NCBI GenBank assembly: GCA_036874045.1
Contig: CM072339.1
Span: forward strand, 2,735,501-2,799,500
Length of the DNA: 64,000 bases
From: Cymodocea nodosa
Taxonomy: Eukaryota; Streptophyta; Magnoliopsida; Alismatales; Cymodoceaceae
Direction of reading: 5' to 3'
Shown here: one piece after another, positions 1-12,919 of the stretch
How the letters are laid out: the number at the start of each line of letters is the position of its first letter
Position numbering within the stretch: the stretch's first letter is position 1
Program-made: the position numbers and the translations under genes
Notes under the pieces: generated by a model
Databases searched by the model: none
What the model saw: the letters and a program-made list of their open reading frames with translations, nothing else
What the model was told of the DNA's origin: nothing

Positions 1-485
1 GAGCTTCACATGTAGTGTTCGTCTTTCGACGTCTAACAACTCATTTTCACCCTCGATGAGTCTTTGGTTGCATAAGATAGCATCTGCCTCAACTTTACAT
101 GCTGAAGCCCCTTTTATAGTTATAGCCTACAATCAAGAGTCTCATCTCTTGAGCTTCACCATCACTCTATGGTGTGACGTTGTCTTCTTCGACATTACTT
201 CAATGGTGCTCTCCTACTAACACATGTTGGTGTTTGTCAACCTGTGCATCTCTTCGCAATCTTAGCTATGCATTGACTTCCCTTGCCAATTGACGTATTC
301 TTTTGCTATTCCAACTTTAGGTCACTTGCCTTACGACTCTTCGTTTTCCATAGCCATTGGCGTTCCACTCCACTACTCCCTCAACAGGTGGATTAATTAC
401 AATCGATATTATTACAATGTTAGTCTGAGTGCCCCTTTGAACCTTAGCTTCGTTAACTTACCTTATGTGAGTCGACTTCACGTAG
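1..485 (-). repeat. 3' LTR of minus-strand gypsy element (partial)
   Basis: This stretch lines up with 4997-5482 (both begin GAGCTTCACATGTA) and, inverted, with 5530-6000. It is the distal LTR of the minus-strand element, and its outer end lies beyond base 1. Confidence 0.75.
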
Positions 486-3400
486 ATGTAACATTCTTCC
501 CTACTTAATTCGTTTTCACCTTTGATGACTTCATGAAGTCTTGAATGAGATCTTCAAATTGTCAAAGTGTGATGTCCTTCTCCTAGGTTGCCTTCTGTAG
601 TGGTTGACCCTTTTATTGCACTAGGAAGAATGTTCGCTTATTCTTTCGACTATGACCTTTAATCAATTTGTTAAGTATCGTTGTTGTCTTTTTATTAAAC
701 TCTTTTCAAACTTGAGCTAGTGCATAGTGTGATTTTCCTATTAAGGCATCCTTCGAGTCCTTGTGGAAAGGTTTAAGGAAACTAATGTTGAAAACCAAGT
801 GAAGTTTAAACTACTAGGCAACTCTAGCTAATATTCCAACTTCTCAACTCATCTCTTTACAACAAATGACCTTTCGTAATGTTGTACTAGTGAGTGGTGC
901 ACTTCCTTCTTGTAGATCTTGAAGATTTGCAATATTAACTTGAGTAAGGTCTTGTTGCCCACATCAAACTCTAGTGGCCTATGAATTTGGTTTGCCCATT
1001 TTTTCATCCTTTCTTATGTCATTTATAAATAGTCTTGGGCTTCTTCCAAGCTGTCTTGTCGACTTTTTGTGAAGCGATAGGTTCTTGAGCACTGATTGTG
1101 TGCGTTTTTCGCGAGCTCATTCGGAATTAAGTGTTGACGTCTTGTTGCTAACTCGAAAGGACTCTTACCTATTGATGAATTTTAATGAAAGTTGTGACAG
1201 AATTAGGCATCGTCTAATAGTTGAACCTAATTGTATTGGTTTGTTGTTACAAAGTGTCTTAAGTATTCCTCCAAGAGAGTATTTATTTGTTCTGTTTGTC
1301 CATTAAACTGTGGATGATTTACTGTGATTCACTATCGAGAAGTTGTGTCGGGTTCTCAACATTTCGGACAATGTTATCCAAAATCTCTTTGTAGAGCGAG
1401 TGTCCCTATTGCTCACAATGTCCTTAGGAAGACCCCAGTATTTAACGACGTTTTACATGAACAACCTCACTGTCATCTCAACAATACACTCTTTTAGTGT
1501 CATCACAAAGATTGCATACTTTGACAATCTATCAACCACCACCATGATCAACGTGCACTTTGACATTTTCGATAATTCACAAATGAAGTCCATAGAGATA
1601 CTCTCCCATGACTTCTTTAAGATGGGCAAAGGTTGTAGTAAGTCTGCTTCATTTCTCCTTTCTATTTTATCTAGTTGACACACTAGATAGGTACAAACAT
1701 AGTGATTAACATCCTCCATTTTCAATCAGTAGTAGCTTGAGCTTAGGAGTATCATGATCCTCTCCTAACTTGGATGACCCGCCTATTGTGAATCATGCGT
1801 CTCTCACAATAGCTCTTTTTGAAGTTTACTAGTCTTTGATACGTATGACCATCGACCTTTGACGAAGAGGACTTTTTCCTCTTCCCAAAAGCTCGAGTTG
1901 TCCTATCTTGGACTTGTTGTAGGATTTTGGTTGAGACAATGTCCTGTGTTGTCTTCTCCTTTATCCTTACTAGTATATCATCCTATGTTAGTGATGTGTT
2001 GGCCACCATGAGTTCTGAGTCAACCATTCAACTCAATACATCAACAACCTTGTTAGATTTCCCTAGTTTGTACTATAATTGGAAGTCAAACTCAATCAAG
2101 AAGTCCTACCATCGAGTCTATTTTGGTGTCAACTTCTTCTACCCTTGGAAATAGCTCATTGTCACATTATCTGTGCAAATGATGAACCTCGACCTTAAAA
2201 GGTAGTATCTCCAAACCTTTAGATAATGTACGATTGCTGTCATTTACCTCTCGTGGATAGAGTATCTCCTTTCCATCTTGTTCAACTTCTAGCTTTCAAA
2301 GGTGAGAGACTTCCTTGCCTACATCAAGATGCCTCTGATGGCTAAGTTCGAGGCATCAGTCTATACTTCGAAGCTCTTTTGTAAATACGATAGTTGTAGT
2401 GCGAGTCCTTTGACAATCTCTTCCTTGAGTCCTTGGAATGCCTTCATGCGTTCTTGTGACCATTTCTATCTCTAATTTTTCTTTAAAAAATTTGTGAGAG
2501 GAACTTCAATCTTCAAGTACCATTCGATGAACCTTCGGTGCTAGTTAACCAACCTTAAGAATGAGTGTAGTTTTGTGACGTTCTTTGATGTTGTCCACTC
2601 GATGATCATTGTAACTTTTCATAGGTCCATTTGGATGCCTCCAACCCCCACGATGTGTCTAGGGAAGTCCACCTCCTTTTCAAATGAACACTTTTTTTTC
2701 TTGAGGTAAAGTCGGAACTCTCACAGTTTCCTTACAACTTTCCTTAAGTGCTATACATGCTCTTACAACGATCAATTATAAACGACAATGTCATCTAAAT
2801 ATGCTATTACAAAGTCATCTATGTACTCGAAGAACACATTATTCATAAGATTACAAAAGATGGTTGGGACATTTGTTAGCTTAAATGATATTACAAGAAA
2901 TTCAAATGACCAATAACACATTATATAAGTTGTCTTTTGCTCGTCCCCCTCTTTGATGTACACCTAGTAGTAGCTTGATCGTAAGTCTATCTTCATGAAG
3001 ACCTTGATGTTTTATAGTCAGTTGAACAAGTCCTCAACATTCGACACTAGATATTAATTCTTCATTGTTACCTTGTTGAGCACCTGATAATCCACATATA
3101 TTTGTAGATTTCTATCATTTTTCTTTTGAAAAAGCACTAGTGCTCTGTAAGGTGTATTGTTCGGTCATAGCATTTTGTCATCTATGAGCTTTTTGAGCTA
3201 TCTCTTCAGCTCCTTGAGGTGGGTAAGTGGTATCTGATATGGTGCTTATGCTAGAGGAATGACTCTTGGGACCAACTCAATCGTATGGTCCACGTCTCGT
3301 TTCAAAGGTAATGTCTTTATCAATTCGTCAAACATTATATCGATGAACTCTCTTAAGTGTTCCTAGATCTCCTTAAGTAGAGACTGGTATTCGTCTTTTA

Positions 3401-4869
3401 CAAATTCTTTGGCAACTTCTCAGATGTAAGCGATGTACGTTAGTTTACCCTTTTGTAGTTCGTTGTTAAGTTGCATGATCGACAACATTGCAGCCTCCTC
3501 CCACTCCTTTTAGACTTTGATTAAACAAAAAGTAACAACATCATTAAACATGATTTCATTCAGATAGGGCATTATAGTTACTTTTGCTATTTAGATGAAG
3601 TCCATGCCTAATATGACCTGAAAGTCGTCAACTGGCATGACAACGAACTTGCAACGTCCCCTTCACTCTTTGATGTGGATGTTGACTATTGCATTCTCCT
3701 TTGTTTATTTGGCTTGGAAGTCTCCATTCTATTCTTCGCATGCCTAAGTTAAAAAATGGAGTATCCTTCTTTAAGAAGAAGTTGTGGGTGACACCAGTGT
3801 TTACCATGACTAGTGCCTCCTTACTATTAATGTTGGTGTCTACATGCATCAAGTTGTCACTTCAGGAATGACTTCTTTTTGCTCGCATGGCGTTGAGTCA
3901 GAATGAGTTGATGCGATAGTTCTTTAATGTTGACGACTTGTTGCCTTATTGGATTAAGGCATTGAGTATCTCTTTCTTTGGATAGTCTCTCATGCAATAT
4001 AGTTCGTTGCAAATATAACATCCATTGGGCTTCTTCTTGCCTTTACCTACTTTTGGTTTGGATTCGTTAGACTTTGGTTGCTTACCCTTGTCTTTGCCCT
4101 TAGACTTGTCATTCTTGTTAGGTTTACATCTACCTTCCATGGAGCTAGCCTTGTAATCGACGAATGCTTCTATGACAATAAGGGCACTTGGTATATCATT
4201 GACGTATTGTTGTCAAAGTTTTATTTGAGTCCAACTCTAAAAGTTTGAGAAGAAGTTGTATAACTTGTCTTCTTCGGCTATGTTAGTGATCTATAACATC
4301 AATGAGTTAAATTCCTTAACATAGTCCTATATAGTGCTTGTTTACTATAACTTTCGTGTTTTATCCTTTGCTACCTAATAGGTGTTGGTCAACAGGAATT
4401 GTTGTTGAAGTTCCTTGTTGAACATGTCCTATGTTGTCATAGGGTTTGTACCTCATACACAGAATGCCATCTACTATAACTTCACGTTGGTTGTTATGAA
4501 CATACTAACCAACGTCACATTCTTCTCCTTTAGAGTATGACAAACTTTGAAGAAGACTTCCATATCTTCGAGAAAGTTTTCCAACTCCCTAGTCTTGTGT
4601 ATCTTAGTGAAAGCTCTAGGCTTTGAAACACATAGTTTAGAAGATGAAGAGGAGAAAGTTGTGGTACTTGCAACTGCCTTCTTTAGAATACACAATTCAT
4701 TTTAAAGAACGTTAACCTCTAAGATGATCTCATTCGTCTTTTCTAACAACCTTTGGATACTGTCGTATGATTTCTCCAAAAAGTCAACCTATGTTCAATG
4801 CTCTTCATTGATCGCTTTATATCATTATTAATATCTGAAGAGGAGCTTCCTTTTGCCATCTTGACAATG

Positions 4870-5482
4870 AAACTACTATCATGGGATTTTTTTTGAAGAT
4901 CGATGAAATCCCCATTGACATCAGCAAACTCGTTCTTTGGTCAACCTATTTTTATACTCCTTGGTTGAAAAGTTAGTAGTCGCTCTATCACTAGTAGAGC
5001 TTCACATGTAACATTCATCCTTTGACGTCTAGCGATTTACTTTCACCCCTAACGTGTTCTTAGTTGTGTAAAGTAGTGTTTGCCTTAGTTTTGCTTGTTT
5101 AGACCTCTTTTATAGTCACAACTTGCATTTAAGAGTCTTGTCTCTCAACCTTTGTGATCATTTCATGGTGTGAAACTTAGTCTTCTTCAATGTCGCTTCA
5201 GTGGTGTTCTCTTGCTAGCACGGGTTGACATAACTCACCAACTGATGCATCTCTTCATAGCTTCAGCTACATATTAGCTTCCCTCACCAATTGATGTGTC
5301 CCTTCGCTATTTTTGTTTTAAGTCACTCGCTTCGCAACTCTTCATATTCTGCAACCATTGATGTTCCATTTTGTTGCTCCTTTGGTAGGTGGATTGATTA
5401 TGATTGACATTATTACGGTGTTGGTCTAAGTGTTTCTTTAAATCTTAACTTAGTTAACTCACATTATGTGAGTCAACCTCAC
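4870..5482 (-). repeat. 5' LTR of minus-strand gypsy element
   Basis: This is the partner of the LTR at 1-485. Its inner part (4870-4996) matches, inverted, the inner part of the neighbouring element's LTR (6000-6120), which sets the inner border just upstream of gag. The exact ends are approximate. Confidence 0.65.
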
Positions 5483-5529
5483 AGGTTGGAAAGCTAAAGT
5501 TAACTAATATTATGCCCACTTGTGAAGTT

Positions 5530-6120
5530 GACATATATGAGATGAATTAACGAAGTTAAGGTGCGAAGAGACACTTAGACCAACACCGTAATAATATCGA
5601 TCATAATCAATTCACTTGTTGAAGGAGTAACAGAGTGGAACATTGATGGTTGCAAAAGATGAAGAGTCGTGAGACGAGTGACATAAAACTAGAATAGTGA
5701 AGAGATGTGTCGATTAATGAGGGAAGCTAATGCATAGTTAGGGTTGCAAAGAGATGCATAAGTTGGTGAGTGATGTTAACACGTACTAGTGGGAGAGCAT
5801 TGCTGAAGTGACGTCGGAGAAGATGAAACATCACATCATGGAGTGATAGCAAAGTTTGAGAGATGAGACTTTCGAGCATAGGTTGTAACTATAAAAAGGG
5901 TCTGAACAAGCAGAGCTGAGGTAGATGTTACCTTATGCCACTAAGGACTCATCGAGGGTGAAAGCGAGTTATTGGACGTTGAAGGACAAATATTGTGTAT
6001 GAAGCTTCGTTGATGGTAAAATGATCACTAACTTTTCAACCAAGGAATACAAAGATAAATTGGCTAGAAAATGGGTTCACTAGTGTTGGTAGGGATTTCA
6101 TTGATCTTCAAGAAAATCTC
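5530..6120 (+). repeat. 5' LTR of plus-strand gypsy element
   Basis: It matches the 3' copy at 10448-10866 through several long blocks, including the start (GATGAATTAACGAAGTTAAGG against GTGAGTTAATGAAGTTAAGG) and the end near the ATTTCATTGAT motif. The borders are approximate. Confidence 0.7.
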
Positions 6121-9100
6121 ATGATAGTGGTTCCATTGCTGGAATGACATAAGAAAACCTCTCTTTAGATATCAATGGTGATATGGAGCAGTCCATTGAG
6201 AGCATCGAATGTAAGTTGACCTTGTTAGTGAAATTGCATGATAACATTCAGAGGTTGCTGGAAAAGATGAATGAGATTGTCTTGGAGGTTAATGTTTTTC
6301 AAGGTGAGCTGTGCATCCTAAAGAGGGTAGTTGTAGATACCACAACTTTCCCCTCTTACTCTTCTAAATCATGGGTTTTAGAGCTTAGAGTCTTCACTAG
6401 GATATGTGAGTTGAGGAAGATGGAGAACTTTCTTTGAGATATGAAAGTCTAATTTAAAGTTTGTCATACCTTGGAGGAGGAGAAGGTGATGTTGGCCAAC
6501 ATGTTTTTGATGGTCGATGCAATGTTGTGTTGGAGAATATTCTGTGCATGAGGTATAGATCTTACAACGACGTAAGACATATTCAGTAAGGAACTCTGAT
6601 AATAATTCCTGCCAAGCAACACCTAGCAAGGGATAGACTACAAAAGTTGCGACAAATGAGTACCATGTAGGATTACATCAATGAATTCAACTTCTTAATA
6701 TTGTAGATTACTAACATAGTTGAAGAGAACAAACTGTACAACTTCCTCTTAGACTTTTAGAGTTGTGCTCAAGTAGAGCTCCGACGATAAGGCGCCAATG
6801 ATCTACCAAATGCCCTCATCGTCGTAAAAGCACTCATTAATTACAAGGTTAGCTCTACAGAAGGTAGATGTAAGCCTAATAAGAATGACAAGTTCAAGGA
6901 CAATGGTGAGTAACCAAAGTCTAATGATTATATCAAGAACATGCAAATCAAGGTTATATCTGCAATGGACCATATCGCATGAGAGACTATTCGAAGAAGA
7001 AGAGACTCCATGCCTTAATCCAAGAAGGCAATGAGTTGTTAATGCTAGAGGACTATCATGTTAACCCGCTTCGACTTAACACCATGTGAGCTAAGAGAAG
7101 TCACCTTCAGGATGATCTGATATACATGGACATCAACGTCAACAGTAATGAGACATTGACCATGATAGACATTAGTGTCATCTACAACTTCTTAGAGGAG
7201 GACACTCTATTCTTCAACTTGGATGTGTGAAGAACAGGATAGAGCGTTGAAATCATCAACACCTAGACTAGACAAACAAAAGGGAATGCAACAGTTGACA
7301 TCTACATTGAAAAGTAGAGGGGATGTTACGAGTTTGTTGTCATGTCGCTTGACGACTTCCAAGTCATCTTAGGCATGAACTTCATTCAGACAACAAAAGT
7401 AACCATAGTGTCTTATTTGAATAAGAGTATGTTTAATGATGTTACCACCCTTTGTTTCGTCAAAGCTTGAAAAGAGTGAGAGGAGTCTGTAATGTTGCTG
7501 GTCATGTAACTTAGCAATAGACTACAGAATGATGAACTAACGTATGCCTCTTACATTTAAGAAGCTGTCAAGCTACAGGAGATGAGGATTAGTCTCCACC
7601 TAAAAGGATACAACCCTTAAGAGAGTTCACTGACATAATGTTTAATGAACTACTAAGACATTACTTTCGAAGCGGGACGTAGACCATATAATCAAGTTGG
7701 TCTCGAAAACCATTCTTTCAGTGCAGGTACCTTATAGGATGCCACTTGCCCACCTTGAGGAGCTCAAAGATGGCGGAATGTTACGATCGAGTAAGACACC
7801 TTATAGAGCATCAGTGTTTTTTTAGAAGAAAAAAGATAGAACCCTATGAATGTGTATAGACTATCGAATGTTCAATAAGGAAACAATGAAGAATCGATAT
7901 CCAATGTCGAATGTTGAGGACCTATTTGACTGATTGGAAAGTACTGAGGTCTTCACGAAGATGAATTTGCAATTAGGCTACTACCATGTGTGCATTAAGG
8001 AGGAGACAAACACAAGACAACTTATATAATGTATTACTAGTCATTTAAATTTCTTGTAATGTCATTTGGGCTAACAAATGCCTCAACCATCTTTTATAAT
8101 CTTATGAATGATGTATTCTTTGAGTATATAGATGACTTTGTAGTAATGTATTTTAACGATATCGTCGTTTATAGTCGATCATTGCAAGGACATGTATAGC
8201 ACATGAGGAAAGTTCTAGGGAACCTGTAAGAGTTCCAACTTTACCTCAAGAAAGAAAAGTGCTCATTTGCAAAAAAAGAGGTAGATTTTCTTGGACACAT
8301 CATAGAGGCTGGAGGCATCTAGATAGGCCTGCAAAAGGTTGCAGCAATCGAGTAAATAATGTAAATGAACGTCACAGAGTTATGCTCGTTCTTAAGATTT
8401 GCCAACTAATATCAAAGGTTCAATGAAGGGTACTTAAAGATTACAATCCTCATGAATCTTTTGAAAAAAGATTAGAGATGAGAATGGTCATAGAATGCAC
8501 AAAGGCATTCTAGGGACTCAAGGAAGAGATTGTCAAGGGACCCATACTCTAACTATTGGATTTTCAGAAGAACTTTGAAGTATGGTTCGATGCCTTGAAC
8601 TTGGCCATCGAAGGCATCTTGATGCAACTAGGGAGGCCTCTCACCTTCAAAAGTCGGAAGTTGAACGAGACAAAGAACAAATACTTTATCCACAAAAGGG
8701 AGATGGCAATAATCGTGCATTGTCTAAGGGTGTAGAGACACTACCTCTTAAGGTCGAGATTCATCGTTTATATAAATGTAGTAACAAGCTGTTTCTAAGG
8801 GTAGAAGAAGTTGACACTAAAGTAGACTCGGTGGTAGACCTTCTTGGCTAAATTCGACTTCCAACTATAGTATAAGTCAAGGAAATCCAATAAGGTTGTC
8901 GATGCATTGAGTCAAATGGTCAACTCAGAACCCATGACAGCCAATATGTTACTAATGTAAGGTGGCATATTAGTAAAGATAAAGGAGCAGACAACACAAG
9001 ATGCTGCATTAACTAAGATTCTACAATAAGTCCGAGATGAGAGAACTCGATGCTTCTAGGAAGATAAAGGAGAGTTCTTTGTGAAAGGTCGACAAATATA

Positions 9101-10447
9101 TGTATTGAAGACTAGTAGACTTTGGAAGAAGTTGTAGGAGACGTATAGTTCGTAGTGGGTGAATCATCTAAGTCAGGAGAAGACCATGACACTTTTAAGC
9201 TCAAATTACTATTGGCTAGAAATGGAGAATGAGGTTGATCACTACGTTTGCACTTGTCTAGTATGTCAATTAGACAAAACAGAGAAGAAAAAGGTAGTAA
9301 GCTTGCTACAACCTTTGTCCATCCTTGTGAAGTCATGGGAAAGTGTCTTTATGAACTTCATTTGTAGACTACCAAAAGCATTGGAGTGCACGTCGATCAT
9401 GGTAGTGGTCCATAGCTTGTCAAAGTATGTGATTTTTGTGACGATGCTAAAGGAGTATATTGTTGAGCCAATGGTGTGGTTACTCATGCAAAACATTGTC
9501 AAATACTAGGGTCTTTTTAGAGACATTATGAGGGAACCTACAAGAGTTCCAACTTTACTTCAAGAAAGATGCTTGTTTCACAGGGAGATTTTAAGGAGCA
9601 TTGGGAACCCAACTCATGCTTCTTGACAACGAATGATCTATAGTTTGACAAACAGATAGAACAAATAAACGTTTTTTTGGAAGAATACTTAAGATACTTT
9701 GTAACAACCAACCAGCACAATTAAATTCAATTGTTAGACGTTTCCTAATTCTATCATAACCGTTATCATCGATGGGAAAAAGTCTTTTCGAGTTGGCGAT
9801 AAGATGTCAACCCTTAACTTTGTATGAACTTGCGAAGAACATGCATGATCAATATCTAACAATCTATCACTTCACGAGAAGTCGATAAGATAGTTTGGAG
9901 GCCCAAGATTATTTGCAAACGACGCAAGGAAAGATGAAGAAATGGGTAGATCAAAGTTCATTAGAGATTGATGTGGACGATAAGGTCGTACTTAGGTTGA
10001 CACCGTAAATCTTGAAGAAGATCAATGAGATGCATCACTTGCTGGTGCAACGCTATGAATAATCATTTGTTGTAAAGTGACAGGTTGGGAAGTTGACCTA
10101 TTAGCTAGAGTTGCTTGATAGGTTGAAGTTTCATTTGGTCTTCAATATTAGTTTCCTTGAACCTTTTCACAAGAACTCGAAGGATGCCTCGAGAAAAAAG
10201 TCACATCGTGCACCAGTCTAAGTTTGAAAAAAGTTCAACAAAAAGGTGATAGTGATACTCAACAAATGGGTTGAGGGTCATAATCAGAAGAATAGGCGAA
10301 TGTTCTTCTTGATGCAATGCGAGGGCCAACCATCAGAGGAGACAACCTAGGAGAAGGATACTATAGTTTAGCAATTTGAATATCTCATTCAAGACTTTAT
10401 GAAGTCGTCGAGGGCGACGATGAATTAGGTGGAGAAGAATGTGACGC

Positions 10448-10866
10448 TCACATGAGGTGAGTTAATGAAGTTAAGGTTCAAAGGGACATTTAAACCAATA
10501 CCATAATAATGTCGATTGTAATCAATTCACCTGTTAAAGAAGTAGCGGAGTGAAACATCAAAGGTTGTGAAAGACGAAGAGTCACAAGACAAGTGACTTA
10601 AAATTGGAATAGTGAAAGGATACGTTGGTTGGCAAGGGAAGTCAATGTATAACTGTGACTACAAAGAGATGCTACCTTATGCAACTAAAGATTCATCGAG
10701 GGTGAAAGTGAGTTGTTGGATGTTAAAGGATGAACACTACGTGTGAAACTTTGTTGGAGGTAAAGTGACTATTGACTTTTCAATTAAAGAGTATGAAGAT
10801 AGACTGATTAGAGAATGAGTTCATTGGTGCCGATGGAGATTTCATTGATTTTCGAGTAAAACCTCA
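10448..10866 (+). repeat. 3' LTR of plus-strand gypsy element
   Basis: This is the downstream partner of 5530-6120, about 420 bases against about 590 for the 5' copy. Identity by eye is roughly 75-80 percent in shared blocks. Confidence 0.7.
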
Positions 10867-11699
10867 TGACCTAGGATTAAGAGTAAGAAAAATAAAAAAT
10901 TTCTCTTACACAGAGAGGTCCAAATATTTACAGATAAGGGTGACTTCACATAGTTTTGATATACCATTTTCTTAAAATAGTATATCGGTATGTCGTTCTC
11001 AAAAGTAGTATACTGAAAATTCCTCCATAATCTACTGGAATGTACCATTGGTATGTTGATCTTACTCTCATCATATTAAAAATGTCCAAAATTAGAAGTC
11101 CTTGATTTCCTCTTCGGTATGTCAAAAAATGGGTCAGAGACCTTGGAAGCTATTAGACTATTTTTCAATTAGTATGGTGAAAAACAGAACAAAGTCTTAG
11201 GAAGCTATTGAAGCCATTTTTGTGATTACTGTTGCTTCAAAATGACATGTTGATTTGGGGTAGTGTCTACAGGATCACCTTTTTCAGCAGACCACTATTC
11301 TTGAGTGGCATACCAAAACTGTGGGCAAAATTTGGGACACTGATGTAGAAATTGATATGTTGATGAAATAATGTCCTAGGTACCAGAGCAATAGTACCCC
11401 TACCCTATAGAAATAAAAGACAATATAATAAATCTCCAAAATCCATATCATTAGATTAGTTAAGCTGAACATATGCATCTTTGCAAATTGTACATTGGAG
11501 TAACTGAAGAACAATTGGTTTTGATGTAGTTTCTTGAATCCTCCATGTCTCAAATAGAAATACTATTTTGTTGGTCATGAACTCATGATAATGTAACTTG
11601 AGTATATGGAATGGTGAAAACTGTGTAGTAGGGCACCATTTTCATGAATCTGTATTACATTTTCTGAATGGTTTCATTTGTACCATATTACTGTCTTCA
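10867..11699. other. No gene recognised
   Basis: This is AT-rich sequence between the gypsy 3' LTR and the Pcc1 exons. Short phrases of the kind GGTATGTC / AGTATATCGGTATG near 10960-11060 resemble the GGTA-rich motifs seen in some plant LTRs. No exon that would supply the missing N-terminus of the next gene was found. Confidence 0.5.
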
Positions 11700-11700
11700 G

Positions 11701-12197
11701 TGACTTGGAAGTGGATTACTTGTCTGAGGAACATGCATCCATGGTTTATGCAGCTTTAGCCGTCGACGAGGAGGTCATTCTTCAACTCTGATATTTTATT
11801 TGTAATTTATTTAGTGATGAAGTTGGTTTGTCTGACTTGGATTCTTCTAAGCATCAAGGTGCCATACTATTATCTAACAAAACAACTCATCCCTTCTTTC
11901 CAACAGCTGCAACCAGATAAGGTGAAGAGGCAAATGCTCGTTTCTGATGGAAAACTTTCAGTGTGAGTAGTTTTTTGGATTGTCCGATATCTCCTATGGT
12001 TTCACCTTCCTCTCTTGCAACAGTTTCTTTCGTTTGTTTTCATTCGAATTTTTCATGCATCTAGACACTTGGAGGCAGTAGAGCCAAGGTTTCTGCGAGC
12101 CTCATTCAATGCATTTGTTGACATTGTGATACTCGTGACCAAAACCATTGAACAATTTGGGCCGCTGAAGTCACAATCAGTACGAGCAGATACGTAA
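11701..12197 (+). CDS. Pcc1-type KEOPS/EKC complex subunit, exons 2-4 (first exon not found)
   Basis: Three exons read cleanly in one protein when joined: 11701-11773 (DLEVDYLSEEHASMVYAALA...), 11907-11961 (LQPDKVKRQMLVSDGKLS) and 12065-12197 (HLEAVEPRFLRASFNAFVD...), ending in TAA. Introns are GT-AG: the donor after 11773 is GTCATT and the donor after 11961 is GTGAGT, with acceptors CAACAG and ATCTAG. Phases match at every junction. The sequence strongly resembles plant Pcc1/LAGE3-like proteins (motifs SDGKL and RFLRASF). Pcc1 is the dimerisation subunit of KEOPS, which makes the t6A modification of tRNA. The first exon should end in phase 2 before 11701, but none was recognised. The plus-strand gypsy element ends about 830 bases upstream, so the gene may be 5'-truncated. 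The visible exons show no decay. Family call is firm; functional status is open. Confidence 0.8.
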
Positions 12198-12464
12198 ATC
12201 TTTTGTAAACTTCGGGCAAGGTTATCTCATCAAGTGCCTTGTCGATTTGAAGAATTGGAACTCTATGTAAACCACATGAAATAATGCTTTCGTCATTCAA
12301 CATTTGAAGTTTGAGCTCTTTTATTCCAATTTTTGATGTTTTGCCAGTTTTATCTAGAATTTTTTTATTTTAAATGATATCATTTTTTTTTAATTTTAAA
12401 TGTTGTCATCCTTTGTTTATTATTAAACCATGCCAAAGATCTTGCTTCAGATGCAGAAAACCTT

Positions 12465-12915
12465 TGGGCTTCATTTGGTTGTTCCTAATTGTGCATGTTG
12501 ACCTTTTTTAATTGACTGTAATGTTAATGTAATGTAATTATATTATGTAATTAAATAAGAGTTGATTATAAAATTATATAAAGAATGAATTTTACCATTT
12601 AAACTCATGTTTAGTTTATTTATAGAGTAATGCCACAAACAACTTGATTAATTTCTTGTAATCAAAATCTAAAGCTTGATTACAGTCTTAAAACACATGC
12701 TATAATCTAGCTAATAAATATAATTCAATTACATACATTGCACCATGACTATGGCTTCCATTTGTTGACTCTAATTAATTGAGTGGCATTTTTTAAATTA
12801 AATTACAATATTTATGTTTTTATAATTAATTTACATCTGATTATCAAATATTGAAATTTGATGACATAATGGAATTTGAATTACATTATATTAAGATTAT
12901 AGTCAATCGAATGGA
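12465..12915. mobile_element. Possible short MITE
   Basis: An AT-rich segment of about 450 bases is bounded by TTCATTTGGTTG on the left and CAATCGAATGGAAC on the right. These are roughly inverted to each other and resemble the CATTTGGTTG ... CAATCGAATG ends common in plant MITEs. No convincing target-site duplication was resolved. It lies just 3' of the Pcc1 exons. Confidence 0.35.
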
Positions 12916-12919
12916 ACGG

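Larger units (their letters stand above)
1..5482 (-). mobile_element. Ty3/gypsy LTR retrotransposon, old, cut by window edge
   Basis: Read on the minus strand, the pieces occur in Ty3/gypsy order. The 5' LTR is near 4870-5482. A gag start lies near 4860, followed by a CCHC zinc-knuckle stretch near 3946-4140. A protease-like stretch near 3628-3852 resembles the family DTGATHNF motif. Reverse transcriptase around 2770-2960 shows YLDDIVVY. Integrase around 1453-1725 shows the HHCC-side CLVCQLDK and the following core. The 3' LTR starts near 485 and leaves the window. The order PR-RT-INT is what assigns it to Ty3 rather than copia. The reading frame is broken many times, and the two LTR copies are only about three-quarters alike by eye, so this is an old fossil. 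It is related to the next element and lies in the opposite orientation. Confidence 0.85.
5530..10866 (+). mobile_element. Ty3/gypsy LTR retrotransposon, old, both LTRs present
   Basis: This is a second member of the same family, on the plus strand. The 5' LTR is about 5530-6120. A gag N-terminal coiled region lies near 6183-6437 and a zinc-knuckle region near 6900-7000. Protease is near 7100-7220, reverse transcriptase about 7650-8220, RNase H about 8560-8900 and integrase about 9160-9510 (YVCTCLVCQLDK followed by a core-like stretch). A C-terminal pol tail runs to about 10440, and the 3' LTR is about 10448-10866. Protein motifs match the minus-strand neighbour position by position. The coding region is heavily decayed, with many breaks, and LTR divergence is large, so the insertion is ancient. 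Its 5' LTR lies about 50 bases from that of the inverted neighbour. Confidence 0.85.
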
